64,000 nt of DNA from Clavelina lepadiformis (GCF_947623445.1 NC_135241.1:21764501-21828500), one strand, 5' to 3'; shown: positions 44,640-57,600, counted from the first letter of the stretch. The notes: generated by a model not told the origin, from the letters alone. Translations and numbers: made by a program.

Positions 44640-45492
44640 AAAAACAGCATTTCTGTGGTAAATGTAGTAATGCGCGTTCACATTTTTACATTTAGGCTTA
44701 GGCTACAAGATTTTCCTTTTGCATGGTTGACAAGACAACATAAGTTTGCACTGTGGTTTCCACAGAACGGTTTGCGTTTTTTCAGCAAAATACCTTTTAC
44801 ATGTTTCACTCCACTATTATCATGAGTATAGGCTAACATGGAACATGTAGCGTTTGTAGCCTATGATAAAAAGATTCAAACAAGATAGGCTATCTAATAA
44901 ATATAGTCGTAGTTTAATCTTTATAACTAAAGAAGCTCAGGCAAACACGAACAACTATAGCATATAATTTTTAGCAAAGCATCTTTATCAAAGTTTTGTA
45001 CGTGAGTCGACCATAAACCTGATGGTTTTAAACATACCCTTTTCCCTCATAGTGTATATTCAATCTGTGAAAATAGAACGCGTGCTAACTAACTGGATTG
45101 TGTTACTGCAGAATGGGTATAGGCTATACTGCTGACCATAGGTTTTGGATATATAGAAGTTGCTTTATTTGTATAGTTAGTATTGTATGACTCATTTGAA
45201 AAGGTAGGATAAACGAAGCACAAAGTTGTTGTTGTTTTAATTTAAAAACAATTGGATAAACTACCAAACAAACGTTTTCTTTGTTTTGTTGAAACAGGTC
45301 TACCAAGTTCGAATATCTGCAAATCACTTGGTTTAATGCGGTAGTTATTCCCACGATCGGCGGACTGGTGTGCCTTGTTCTCGCTGTACGCTGCAGCCAT
45401 GTCTTGTACAAACTTAGAAGTCGCAAAAAAAGCAATTAAATGAGATCATGTTACTTGACAAAGTTGACAGGCTACCCATTTTCAATAAATTC
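44640..45492 (+). repeat. Tandem duplication unit 2
   Basis: Second copy of the unit that starts at 43701, offset by about 940 bp. It has the same order: CATTTCTGTGGTAAATGTAG block, TTGCACTGTGGTTT and GTTTGCGTTTTTTCAGCA block, exon-like block, TTTCAATAAATTCG. It has about 280 more bases before the exon-like block than unit 1, and those bases contain the good 3' splice site. Confidence 0.75.
45298..45439 (+). CDS. Candidate terminal exon: membrane anchor and basic tail, copy 2
   Basis: A pyrimidine-rich tract ending GTTGAAACAG at 45297 is followed by a frame reading STKFEYLQITWFNAVV, IPTIGGLVCLVLAVRCSHV, LYKLRSRKKSN and TAA (45437-45439). This looks like one transmembrane helix (about VVIPTIGGLVCLVLAV) plus a short positively charged cytosolic tail, as at the end of a type I membrane protein. 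AATAAA lies 45 bp past the stop (45484-45489). No matching upstream exon is found in the window, so it may be an orphan exon or a fragment. The opposite strand is also open here (103 codons), which weakens the coding case. Confidence 0.35.
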
Positions 45493-46470
45493 GTTTTATT
45501 ATGATCTTGATGTCTGCACTTGCAACTTCAGAAAGGCTATATCTAAAAACTCTAGTGTAATTATATTGCTAAAACGTCAATAATCCCGTTGTTTTGCTTT
45601 AAAGTAATCGGTTTTCCGTAGTGCCACTACTGTCACATTGCAAACTTTCTTTTTTCGACTTTTGTAACGTTTGAATAATATTTACCAGGTAGGTTAACCT
45701 TAATATTATTCTAAAGAAGAACAAAAATTGTGTTTCAAAAATGGCAGTTTTTTTAAATACTGTAAAAGAACATTATGAATATTTCTGCTTTTGCTGAGCT
45801 GATCGCAACAGTTAAGCATAAACAATATCAGTTTCGACTTGCGACTCTATATCTCAATTATACAAATTATTGTTTGTGCAGTTTCATTCAATCAAAGATA
45901 AAACAGAGTACACTTGTGATTATATCTGCTGAATGATACAGTTAGCAACATTCTCCAATGCGTAAGAGTAATAAAAAAACGTGCAGAAAACGACAGGCAA
46001 TAAACCGGCAAACTTTGCGCAACTAAGCATTTGCGCAGATTACAAGCGGTTCATATAGTTATGACGATAACAACTTGTTTGTCGAGTTTTGGAAAATTTT
46101 CATGATTTTTAATTACGATCAGCAATATTTGAACAGAGTAACTATTTCACAGAAATTAGGTAACGCAGCTTGTTAGAAAAGATATGCGGTTATGTTAAGA
46201 GAATGGGTAAGCAAAAAGTTGATTTTAACTATTTAAGGCTTACTTAAAGTTAGATTTAGTTTACTACATTAAAAGATTAGAGTTAGGTTACCATGGAACG
46301 GTAAAAAATAGCTCGCAGGCCAGTATTCTACCAATGAAATAGTGACAACTTTTGTGTAACGTCTGTTGTACCAAACCGCATGTAGATAAATAGGTAGTAG
46401 CTTATAACGCTGACCTTTATGAAGATGATTTTGACATAATCAAAAGCATGTAAGTGTAGGCTGGGATCAC

Positions 46471-46707
46471 GTCAATTGACCGTGAACAAATTCACCGGCG
46501 ACAATTGGTCGTGGTCAACTGACCGGCAACAAATTGGCCGGCGACACAAATCAACCGCTACGCATTTTATTTTTATTTTTTACGCAAATTAGCATTGTTG
46601 TTTATTCAAATTATATGATTTAAGTGATAATATGATTTAAGGTCAGTTGGTTCTAGGTAAATTTACGTCACGGTCAGTTGTCCCCGGTGAGTTTGTTCGC
46701 GGTTGTG
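46471..46707. repeat. Fold-back element with internal ~33-bp repeats
   Basis: The left arm holds two imperfect copies of a unit starting GTCAATTGACCGTGAACAAA (46481) and GTCAACTGACCGGCAACAAA (46514), each followed by CCGGCGACA. The right arm (46641-46707) carries the same motifs inverted: GGTCAGTTG twice and GGTGAGTTTGTTCGCGGT. Between the arms is an AT-rich loop. It is a non-autonomous fold-back or MITE-like sequence; no target duplication is obvious. Confidence 0.55.
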
Positions 46708-48219
46708 TTACTACACTGTTCTACTGCAGTCTACACAACAGCCTACACTGTTCTCTTGCAGTTGTGACAATTCCTCTTGTAGAAACGTTAATAGATTCAG
46801 AAAAGTGAACAAAAACTTAGCCACTGCAAACAACAAAGCTTGATTTCATTTGAGACAGCGGCTGGAAAGTATGAGGTCATATTAAGCGGGTACAAGCAGA
46901 CTTAGAGAACTAGATAATTCTAGTTGTCTAATTCAACGAATTAAAGCAAAATGTCAGTAATTTTAATTCTAATATAATTTTCGATTTTTCCAAAAATGCT
47001 AGTTTGTCCAAAGGAGTTTTATCGTGAGTGAAACATGAGACTTCTTCGTGGAACAAAATAATAAAAATCAAAGTGCTCTAGGCCTATGCCAAAAATGCCA
47101 CGCAGTCGATGCCACACCAAGAAACTGATGTCTTGCTGGTGTCTGCCGTACATATTATATGACGTTTTCGATTGATGTATAATTTCGTGACGATGCCTAT
47201 TCACTTGCGATCACGAAATGTAACTACTGTAAATGGGTATAAAATTACAATGAAAAGGAAATCTATTTTATATGTGTGGTACATCTAATTCTAGTTTGAG
47301 CAAATTCGTCAATTCTAATTCTAATATTTGTAAAAGCTTAGTAGCCTACACTCTAATTCTAATCTAATTGCAAAAGCTGAAAAACGACTAGTTGTCGAAG
47401 TCTGGGTACAAGATATCAAACCGAAGTAGAGAAAAATGTTGTTCGACTTACTAAAATAATTAATCAGACCGTCATTACCGTGCATACGAAACGTCATCAG
47501 AAGTTTTCTTTGGTCTTTTGTTGTGAAACGTAAATGCTACACAGGTACAGCTGAAAGTAAATTCAGTTTTACCAACACTCCTAAAATTCAACCATTTCCG
47601 GTTAATGACGAAGCAAAATAGGAGTAAATATCCATGTAGTAGTTGGATGCATATTCACAGTTAAAAATTGTCGCTTTGCGAAGTGTCAGTAAAATCTCTC
47701 AGCTTCACCTACGCTTAACCCAGCAAGCATATTGACAGAAAAAACAAATTTAATAGCAATTTCGAATTACGCTAATTAAATCAGAACCCAAGCGTTGGGC
47801 AAATATTAGTAGCTCGATTTTATGAGAAGCGAAAAAATGAAAAGTTGTTCAGCACTAACAAGGCATAATTGTAAAAACACATGATCAAAGTGAACCGAAT
47901 TAAATCAAAATCTTTATGATTATTGTCAGCTCTTTAACACGCAGTAGGCAACGCAAAGCATGCTGGGCACTGAACACCATGCAGGTATGTGGGGAGATTT
48001 CAAGTGTTATTCGTCGCACTGGGACTGATATTCATTAGGTTGATTTCAGTAACCTGCTCAACCATGGTCTCTGTACTCACGGTAGGAAGGATAGGAAAGC
48101 TCGCATCAGTGGTGGCTTCACTCCTGGAAAAGTTTGCTGATTTATCATTTTCCGACGTATGACTGTGCTTGAATGTTGGAAGATTTAACATCTTGCTAGA
48201 AAACAATCGTAACAAAAGC

Positions 48220-51200
48220 TTACTCATTTTCTTGGTCCTGCATTTCCTTGGGGTCATTGGCTTCTTTGTCGGATGTGCCATGATTCTCTTTGGTTTCTTC
48301 TTCGGACTTCTCCTGAATGTTTTGATCATCTTCATTTTCTTTCACTTCGTTACTAGATGCAGATTCTTCCGCTTGTTTTGTGGCATCTTCACTCCCATCT
48401 TGGACGGGTTTGTTGTCACCAGCTTCTTGTGATGCAGGTTCATCCTCATTTGATTTTTCGTCGCTCGATTGTCCAGAAACTTCTTTCACTGACTCAACGA
48501 TATCTTCAACAACAGCTTTCACAACCTCCTCATGGTTCAATTCAACGTTGTTGTTGCTATCTGGTGATTTGTCTTGAGAGGCCTCAACATCAGCACTTTC
48601 ATCGTTGCTGGTTGCTTTTTCCTCAGCAGCATTTGTTCTCTGCTCACCATCAAAATACTCCTCTCCATCGTCTGTATCTTCATCCCTACGATCAGGAAAA
48701 TCACAAAGTTAACAGTATACTATAATGTCAGCAGCATGGAGTCACATGGCAAGTGCTCGATATAGTATTGAACGAAATAACACAAAGCAGAAACATGTTA
48801 ATATGTTTTCTGATAATGTACTGCATTTTTAAGTTTTGAATTTTTATTAAATATTACTTTCTACAGTAGGTTTTTTATATTATAAAATCAAAAGCTTGAA
48901 TTATTTCTTTTGCAAAAGAAGACACTCATATGCTTAAGGCAGCAACCCATTAACTTTGTAAAATTTCAGTTTAAAATGCCTGACTGCGTTTACTTCACAA
49001 CTTACCCTTCTCTTTCACCACTACCAACAGTTCTCCAGCTATCTTCTTCATCGTCATCTTTATCTGGAGGCTGCTCTTTGGCAATAATTTCCTCTGCATC
49101 TTCCTTTTTTTCAGGTGACTTATCCTGTGTTTTTTCCTTTTCACAAGTATTAGGATCTGCTTTGACGCCTGCTTCTTGATTTTCGTTGTTCGTGGAAGGC
49201 ACTTCCTGCTTATCGTCCTCGGTAAATCCTTTCTTTGGTTCGACATAGGTTGGACTACACATTTCCACTTCTGTCGCCCAATCCCCAACTGGGACAAAGT
49301 TTTCTGGGGTTTTAAGAGGACTTGTTAATGAATGGCATCTATTTGGGGTGGATTTGGACTCGGAAGAACTTGAATTTTTCCTGTCATGATCATTTTCACT
49401 TCCTTTTCGTTCAATATTCACCGTTAAATGTGGTTTCACTTTAGGAGATTTACTTCGGTCCCCAGCATTTTCACTGACACTAGGTTTGTCTCTCGGTCCT
49501 GGTCTTCTACCTTGGCCACGACCTTTTTCTCCTCTTCCCCTTCCTCGTTCTCCTCTTCCAGACGACCGATTCATGAACTGATTACCGGCAGGTGATCTCA
49601 CGCTTTGCTTGTTTGATCTTTCTCGAGGTTGATCACTAAGATATAAAGAAGAAAAAAGTCATCAACAAACTCGTCTGCTTTTTCCTGTTTTTAAAAGAGG
49701 AAAATAACAAATATTGGGTAAGTTTACAACCTCACAGCTTTTCGGTCATCTCTCTTCTGTTTGTCATCTTGAGGATCATCAGATGTCAAAGGATTACTAC
49801 TGTAGTCACCTGATCATATATATAACATCAAATCAAGTGGACGCTATTAAAAACCTTTGCACTTTTCAACAAAGTAAATGACAGTAATTTCTAAAATTAT
49901 CCTTGATACTGCAAAATGATTGATAAAATGCAGGAGCATATTTTTTCACCGTCATTGTTGGATGTTTTTGGAGGTTTTCTCTCCCTCTTCTTTTCCGTGT
50001 TTTTCTTTCTTTGTTTTTTGCTATCTTGAGCATCACCTAGACCAAATGATATGATTATACCATGCACGACGCATGCTTTAATAGCGTAAGTCTACAACAA
50101 TGTCTGACTTTGAAGGGCAGGAAACTCTTCATCATCTTTGGGGAAGTGGGAGCTGCCTTCCTGCCTATTTTCAGGTTCACGTGGCCTGAAAAGTAGAGCC
50201 ATGGGTTAGCGTTTGGACACTTCCGTGCTGTTTAAAAAGCACCGATTCCCGCTCACTCTTTGTTGTCGTTTCGCCTCTGTCTGTGACTATCATCTGACTG
50301 ATTGTATCTTCTGTCTGTGTTTCTCCTGTTGCCATAGTTACCATCGCGATGATGCGTTCCTCCTCTTCTACTGTCTTCTTCCTCTTCTGGTTCATTGATG
50401 TTGCTTTTAAAACCGATGACAGTAAACTGATAGTTTATTAAGGCAAGTCATGCAACATCAGTGATAAGTAAACCAAATGCCAAACTAAGGAGTTATGGAA
50501 ACAAGTTCTAAGAATATTAAATCAGCAACAATACGGGCACAGAAAACGAAATGGAAAGTCACATTGACAAAGCATTAATACAAAAATTTGCAAGTGACGT
50601 TGAAACTCTTGACAGAAAACAATCACATGTAAGATGCAACTAATATATTGAATACCCTTTTTCATTATCCCATTCTCTCCTCCAATGTCCACTCTCTGCT
50701 TGTGCCTTTGCAAGTCTGTATCTGTCTGCTTCTTCTTGTTGTGTCTTCCAACGGTCGTAATCCTGACGTTGCCGGCCAGTCATCTGCATTTCCATTTCAT
50801 GTTTGCTCTGTGGTCGCCGATCGTAATTCTGCATTGCGGGAAATAAGCAACTATTCAAAACTTCAAGTTTAGATTGCCGGTCATGTTTTGAAATTTTTAG
50901 CACACAGTATTTCTCTCAATCAAATATACAGCAGTGTAGCAGCAAAAAACACAACAAAGGGAAATTGATAAAGATAAGAAAGCACCATTGTCACGATAGT
51001 TTTGTTACGCAGAAATGCCTTTGATCTTTCAAAATACAAAAACTTGAATGCACAATGCACTATTTTCTGATGCGATAACAAGGGTAATACTTTAAAACAT
51101 AAATGAAATTGTATTCTTCTATTTAACTTCCATCTTTAATCAATTTTACTGCAACTTCTACTCAAGTAAAAAGCTATGCCAAACCTTATTGGGACGTCTG

Positions 51201-52898
51201 TCTTGTTGAGGAGTATATTGTACATTTCTCGGAGGTGGTCGTCGTGTATATTGTCCACCTCCTTCTCGTTTTGGATCCTGCAGAAAACCTCCTGCATCTT
51301 GGTAATCTGGATCACCTTTCTAGAAATAAGATGTTGCCGTGAAGGTAAGAGCCTTATGAATACTTCTGTTGAGATCTTAGATGATACCTGGAGTTTTCCG
51401 GACAACTGTGCCTCCATTTTTTCAAAATTATCTCTCCGCTGTTTTTCACGCTCATCAATCTAAGGAAATTTTTTTTCTCATGAAATATAAAACAAATAAC
51501 AAAGATAAAAACATAGTCACTGAGTAGCAACAAGCATACTACTTATGGTTTTAGAATTAAATCTTTACTGATTTTTTTTATTCACATCAATTGACTTTCC
51601 TACCCTTCTGTCAGAAAATCTGTCTTGGTCTCTGCGATCACCATCATGACTATATCGGTGATTTCCTCCACGCGGACGTTGATGTCTGTGATCCCTCCTA
51701 TCCTCTCGAGCCCAATCTCCTCCACCATTGTCATGGTAACTCCTACTTCCTCCTCTTCCCTGGCCACGAGGGGTTCTTCGTGTGTCATCATAGCTCCCTT
51801 GATCACGTTCTTCATATCGAGATGAATGATTTTCCCTTGACTTTCTTCCTAGATGATCTTGTCTCCTCTTGCCTTCATGAGGCTGACCAGATTCATCGAC
51901 TGGATCATCCATGTGAGCACGATGGTTGCTTCCATGACCACTACCCTAGCATGACATAATTGCAGTGATTATGAGATGAAGTGGTTGATGAGGAATAGAT
52001 GAACAAGTAAGTAGAAAGTCAGTTTAGGAAGGTGATTAAGTAAAGATGTGTCAATTCAATCAACTTACAAATACAGCTTGTAGTACCAAGCTTGGTCACG
52101 ATGTAATGTAAATGCAATAACTGTTTTGCAAGTATCTACTACAAAACTTTATTAACCTTGGAAGATCCCTTGCCTGGGGTAACTCCTTGCACCTGTTTTT
52201 TGCTATCCAACGCGCTTCCATGCTTTTCTGCTTGTCTAAAGAAATAATCACAGGAATAGTACTTTTGTTTGTTATGCTTTTTAGTTTTTTTTTAGTACAC
52301 ATCTTATTTACACAAGAATTCAATTACTAAAACTGTGTTATTAGTAATCTAAAAGGATATCTCTGAAAACTAAGCCATTGACGATTATGTATATATAATT
52401 ACTGTATATATATATATATATATGTAAATTTTACAAAATGCAAGTCTGCTATCTCAAGTAAATAATTACTGAAGGTAATGTAAAAAGGTAAAAAAATTTA
52501 TGGCAAATGTGCGGAATGGGTTAACTACTTCGTGTCTGTACAGCTTTCATGACTATATAAGTGAAGTATCTGTTTTTGTCATATTACACACTGTACTGCG
52601 GTAATATATTGTATTTATAACTTGAAGTATCATGCATATATAGGTATACAAGCTGTTTCAATGATTTGCTAGTCACATAAACAAACAGGAAATAAAATAG
52701 CTACAAGTATATCAAAACAAAAAATATCTTTTAATCCCAATCAACTATATATAAATATATATACATGTTACAAACTTACTTTTTATCAGCTTCAACAAGT
52801 TTATGTCTTTTCTCTAATTTCTCATTTTTCTCTTTTAACAATCTCATTTTTAGATTGATTGCTTCCTCCCTCATTGCAGCATCCATTTTTTGATCCAT
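48220..52898 (-). CDS. CCDC9: Coiled-coil domain-containing protein 9
   Basis: CCDC9 is a nuclear RNA-associated protein; human CCDC9 is reported as an exon-junction-complex component. Twelve exons (minus): 52898-52780, 52235-52157, 51945-51604, 51459-51388, 51319-51185, 50828-50656, 50403-50257, 50185-50109, 50036-49950, 49809-49731, 49635-49006, 48685-48220; phases agree, 801 aa. Seen in order: N-terminal coiled coil (residues 1-40), RG/RD-rich stretch, FEKMEAQLSGK, MTGRQRQDYDRWK (265-277), GHWRREWDNEKG (296-307), FPALQ (377-381), RGRGEKGRGQGRR box (about 463-481), and PVGDWATEVE (552-561), which matches the conserved C-terminal block of the human protein. A long acidic Glu/Asp/Ser tail follows, making it longer than human CCDC9. 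The start ATG is the first after an in-frame TAA. The end may instead be extended by a 28-nt intron (48223-48196) to a stop at 48000. Confidence 0.88.
52395..52425. repeat. TA microsatellite in CCDC9 intron 1
   Basis: An uninterrupted run of alternating TA near 52402-52424, next to further TATATA tracts, is a simple-sequence repeat without other features. Confidence 0.7.
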
Positions 52899-54661
52899 GC
52901 TTTTATCAATTCTTATCTGATAGCTTTTCAAAATTTAGGGTACCATATGTATTCAGCCTAACAAAGAAAGTACCTTTAAGCTTTAATTAACCTTCATGCA
53001 AGAGAAGAAAACCAACCAAGCTTCCTATGGCTGTACGATCTGATGGTATATTTATATTTGCTAATGCCACTATTTCACCGGAAAAATCGTGCGTTCAAAA
53101 TTATGTTTCATTGTTTCTTGTTAACCTAACTTAAATGGCTTTGACTCCAATAAACATGAAATAGCAAAAATCAACTTTTTGAATCGCCCCTTTTCTAACC
53201 GAATCACCTATCTTCAATAACACTCTTCCTATAACTGTATAGCCTAGAGAACCTTCAGCAAGAAACAGCTCCGGACAACAGTCTGAAAGTGAAAGACCAA
53301 TGCAGCTGTTAATATTTTCACACTTAGTTGTCTCAGACATAATACGTAATACACAAGGAAAAGAAGCAGACGGGAGCATGCAATAGGCCTATACGGTATG
53401 TCTCATAAAATTCGTCTGTTTTTGCATGTAGGCATACGACTTCTGACAGATAGTCTTATTCTTATAGCCCTACTGGTAAGTTTGCTTTCAGTGTACTCAA
53501 TAAATGCGCCAATAAATGTTATGTGAAAATTAGCGCCAAGCTAACTTAATACTGTACTGTACTTGTAATATTAATATAGCTTTTATAGCATATCGTGCAA
53601 AACCGCAATTCTGTGCCAGAAAATTGAGACGTCACAAAAAATCACTTTGTCATCAACATTCGGGGAAATTCCCATACAAAGGTCAAAAATACGCATTTTT
53701 CGAATATTTCTTGCACCACTTTTTCGTCTATAAACCGAAAACTTTTTAACAGGAAAATGACGTTATGACCCTTAACTTTAGCCTATTTAAAAATACACAC
53801 CCAATCTTATCCATAATACCTCAAAATAAGACTCAAATGGGGTCACCTCAAGAAAGCAACAACCGCGTGAGAAAAAAAGAGAATCCCAATTTGCTGGGGT
53901 CTACCAGACGCCACAAACCAAGCAACTCATAGTGTTCATTAAACAACTAGGAGGAACAATTGCACCTCAAACAACTAGGAGGAACAATTCGAAATGTGGC
54001 AAGCATACGTAAGATGGCCCGGCCTGGCCCTCCGTTGGCACTTGAATTTAATTCCGCCACCAAGTGGTCGGTTATTCCGTAACAAATTAAAGGGGATTTT
54101 AGCCAACAATAGCTAGTTGGATCTTCGTGAAAAACAAATCTTGTCGCGGGCAAAGGAGTTCCTCACGATACTAATTTTGTCGAAATTGATGAAGTGTGAG
54201 CCGACTGGCGAGCAATAAATCATGGGCAAATCGCTTGTGCACTGTACCACGACGTGGTATAGTACGAGCTCCGATGAGATAGTGAACAGAGGTGCCATGT
54301 ATAGAATAAGTAAACTAACTGGACATCGGCGATAGGCGCGACTTTTTCTTCGTATAGACCCTTTCCATGTGAAATAATGCTGTCATGTAAAATGATTTAA
54401 AGATTGATAAATGATCCGATTTAAAGTAAGTCTAGCTCCGCTGAAAATTTAACTTTGTTTGGCGAGATCTACAAACACAAGGTGTAGGAATAACACAACA
54501 CTTTTTGACGACGGCTATTCAAATCAGCCAAGCACAACAGTGAATCTTGTGCAACTTTTACTGAGAGCACCACGCTTTAACTAATCTCAACAAAATAATG
54601 TAGCAGCAAACACAGTATCAAAGAAAAATAGCAGCACAAAGTACAACACAGATAATAACGT
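52899..54661. other. Intergenic between CCDC9 start and HAUS6 stop
   Basis: Holds the CCDC9 promoter region and the HAUS6 3' flank; both genes point left. On the minus strand an open frame with an internal ATG at 53340 runs to 53131 and has no known features. A donor-like GTTAGA at its end would join in phase to the first CCDC9 exon extended upstream, so an upstream coding exon is possible but unproven. A 21-bp direct repeat lies at 53941-53989. Confidence 0.5.
53941..53989. repeat. Two-copy direct repeat, 28-bp period
   Basis: AAACAACTAGGAGGAACAAT occurs at 53941 and again at 53969, separated by TGCACCTC-type spacer. The copies are identical over 21 bases, which suggests a recent small duplication. 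Confidence 0.85.
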
Positions 54662-57600
54662 TTACTTTTTGGCACTTTTGTAATTTAACAAAGATCTAAA
54701 CCGTTGGAACTCAGGGGTCTGGATGTCTCCAGCTAGCTCTGACGTTGGCAGTAGGTTCAATTCAAATTCCTGCAACGTTGGGCGGTCTGGTGTGAAGGCA
54801 AGTGAAGACGTTGGAACTTTTACTAATGGAGATGAGAAAGGATTAACAGTAGGCTGCAACAAATCGTTCTCCTTGCTGTAATCGGTGGTCTGCGTCGAAA
54901 CAGGCGACGCCATCAGAAGATCAATGGCATTTACATCTTTAGATTGTGAATATGCGATGTTGGAGTTGACGTCAGCTTAAAAAAATTAATATTGACAAGA
55001 ACGTTTTAATGACTAATAGAATGGATATCGGATACTCTGTGACAGTTGACTCTAGCTAGTAGCTAGACTAGTAGTTTCTGAACTCTAGTAAACAAAGTTT
55101 GCTGGATCAATTTTAAAAGTGTAAAGGATTGACAGTTAAGTATAAACAACATTAGGAGCTTAGTACAATTACTTGTTTCAGCATCGACTGCAACCAGCGT
55201 CGTTGTCACATCTATTTTGGTCTCGTTGTCGTCGAAATCTGACTCCTCTAAATCATCAAGAGCACTTGTGTCCAAGATATGTGGAAGAGTGTTTTCAAGC
55301 ATCGTGTCCCAGGCATAGTCTAAGAACAGACGCGGTTTTTATTCCTCGTTTTAATTTCAACGTATTAATTACACAATAGTTACCATCATTAACTCAACGT
55401 AAATGGCAGCGACAACCATTAAAGTTATAAGTTAAGCCAACATGTCTCTCGCTGTTAATTCTTTTTTTAAAAAGGGAACAAAAAAATGAACATAATGAAT
55501 AAACAAAAATACTAACCAATGTCTGCAGACACATCAAAGTGATCTTTCGCTTGTCTCTGAATGCTTTTATCAAGTGAATTGATACCGCAGATGACGTCGC
55601 CTGGGCCATACATAGCAAATTGAGATATGTATATTAGCCAGGTTGCAACAAACAAAGTTAGAATAAAAGTTCCAAGCTTGTGTTAAAAGGTTAATTTCTA
55701 ACAAACCATTCTGTGAAGTGCCTTGCTGGTATTGTTCAGGGAAACGCGTTATGTTAGCTAACCCTTCATACGATGTTAGACCCCCTAATAAAGAACACAA
55801 CTTGTTTGATGATGTCGGTACAGCAATATCTAACACAAAGTATTCCATCTAAGACTAGTTTCAAACAAGTAGAATTATAGCAGTAAACAAGCAGTTAGAT
55901 TTTATAACGGCTAATGACACGGCACGGACCCTTCAGTGCCGTTTCTTTATCTAATGAGCATGCAGCATGGGGTGACTGAGAAGATGACACATTCATAAAC
56001 GTTGGAGGCGCAGACGTTGACGGCTCGTCAGTGTCATCTAATGCACATACCAGTATTTTCTATTCTAAATGCCCTCTTAAAAACTATACAACAACAGGAA
56101 TGCCGACTATTTTCGTCAGTTAAAGAAAAATAGCAACCACTCTTACCAAGACCGACAGTTTCAGGACAAGTCGACGTCTCGATGGGAGGCGTTCGCATAA
56201 TTTTGTCACGAGACACAAAGGCAGAACGATCTAAGAATGAAAATTTTTGTTCAAAACCGCGGTGAGATTTGAAAAGATATCACAATAGCCTGTCTGCTGG
56301 TATTGGTCTTACCTAGTTGGCAAAAATTGTCTTTTTCATAAACGACAAGTGGAGAGCGTTCGCTGTCAGTGGGTTGGAGAGTGCAGTTTACAATCTTGAA
56401 AACAGACAGAATTATAAAAAAAATTGAATTTTCAGTGTTTGAGCGAACAAATTACACAAAAGACTAAAATTGTCGTCGCCGTAATCCACTGTTTATACAC
56501 TCAACAAACAGAAATGCTACAACAACCAAAAGGCAATAAACACAAACCAGGTAATTTACATGAAATCAAACTACACAATAGATCCATTTTTACCTCATTG
56601 ATCAACTTTTGTTCCGCGTCTGGGGTGCTTGACCGAAATGGTGTTAGTTTGATGTTTTCACCCCTCTGAACTAAGGGTGAACTTGGCAGTGACATGGACT
56701 TTCTTCCCTTTGTTTTCTTCTTCTGGTCTCTGGCTCCAGTCACTCTCTTCGTGCCATCTGGTGGAGATATTTTACTTCAATAAATCAGAAATTTTTCTTT
56801 GATGACCCTTTTTGATTGGTAGTTTGAAATTAAGAAATATACCACTAATGTATACAACATGTAAATTTTTTGGAGGAAATTGTATTAATATAACTTTTTA
56901 TGACGTAAAATTAAGAACAACCGACCAGGGGTTCTTGAGAGCATTGAATGTTGAATAAGGCCGGCACTAAAAAATAAAAAAAACCTCGGTAAAATTCTGG
57001 CACCACAGTGATCGTGACTACTAAATACTTTCAGCTCTGCCTTAAATGCACAACTACTGCAATGGTGGAGAGAGTAGATAACGAAATATGTCGACGAAAT
57101 ATCTTACCTCAAGCGGTCTTCAAAAGCAACATGCTTTGGCTTTCCTTGTGTCAGTGCAGGTTTCAATTTGTCAGCTCTGTTAGATTGTGTGCCAGGCGAG
57201 GATACTTTCTTTATCAAGCTGCCTGGTTTGTTTTCATTAACTGGAATGGTCCAAGCTTCGCTGGTGCTGGGGTGCTGAACGCTTGATGCTGAGCTGAATG
57301 AAGAGGAAACTATTTCTTCAAGAAAATCTTCAAGTTTTCTTTCTGGAAGATAAAAGTAATTTTAGTGGTTGTAGATTCCATGTTATACGTGTGGTGGGTG
57401 GGCACACCGGAATATTTCAAAATTATAAAACTAAAACAGTATCCTGAAAAAAATTTGTTACTGTTGGTGATATGACTTGAGGAGCATTTTGTACAGTATT
57501 GAAGTGATTAATTTATCAGCAAATTGTGTTGTTTGACATGAGCAGTTAACAGGAAGAAATAGTACTTGTATATATATTGGAATTGATTTTTATTATAACT

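Larger units (their letters stand above)
43601..48219. other. Convergent intergenic accessory stretch
   Basis: Between the TTC6-like stop and the CCDC9 stop there are 4.6 kb without a standard gene. It contains two tandem units of about 850-890 bp (43.70-44.59 and 44.64-45.49 kb), each with a membrane-anchor-like terminal exon, and a fold-back repeat at 46.47-46.71 kb. The remainder (45.5-46.4 and 46.8-48.0 kb) is AT-rich with short frames only. Confidence 0.6.

Noticed and set aside
45124..45435. 103-codon minus-strand frame over the duplicated exon block
   Set aside because: Also open in copy 1 over the shared block, but it lacks domain features; the plus-strand reading has a splice site, a membrane helix, a basic tail, a stop and AATAAA in order.
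48169..48725. Overlapping plus-strand frames over CCDC9
   Set aside because: Antisense of the acidic CCDC9 tail; hydrophobic look is a by-product of reversing Glu/Asp codons.
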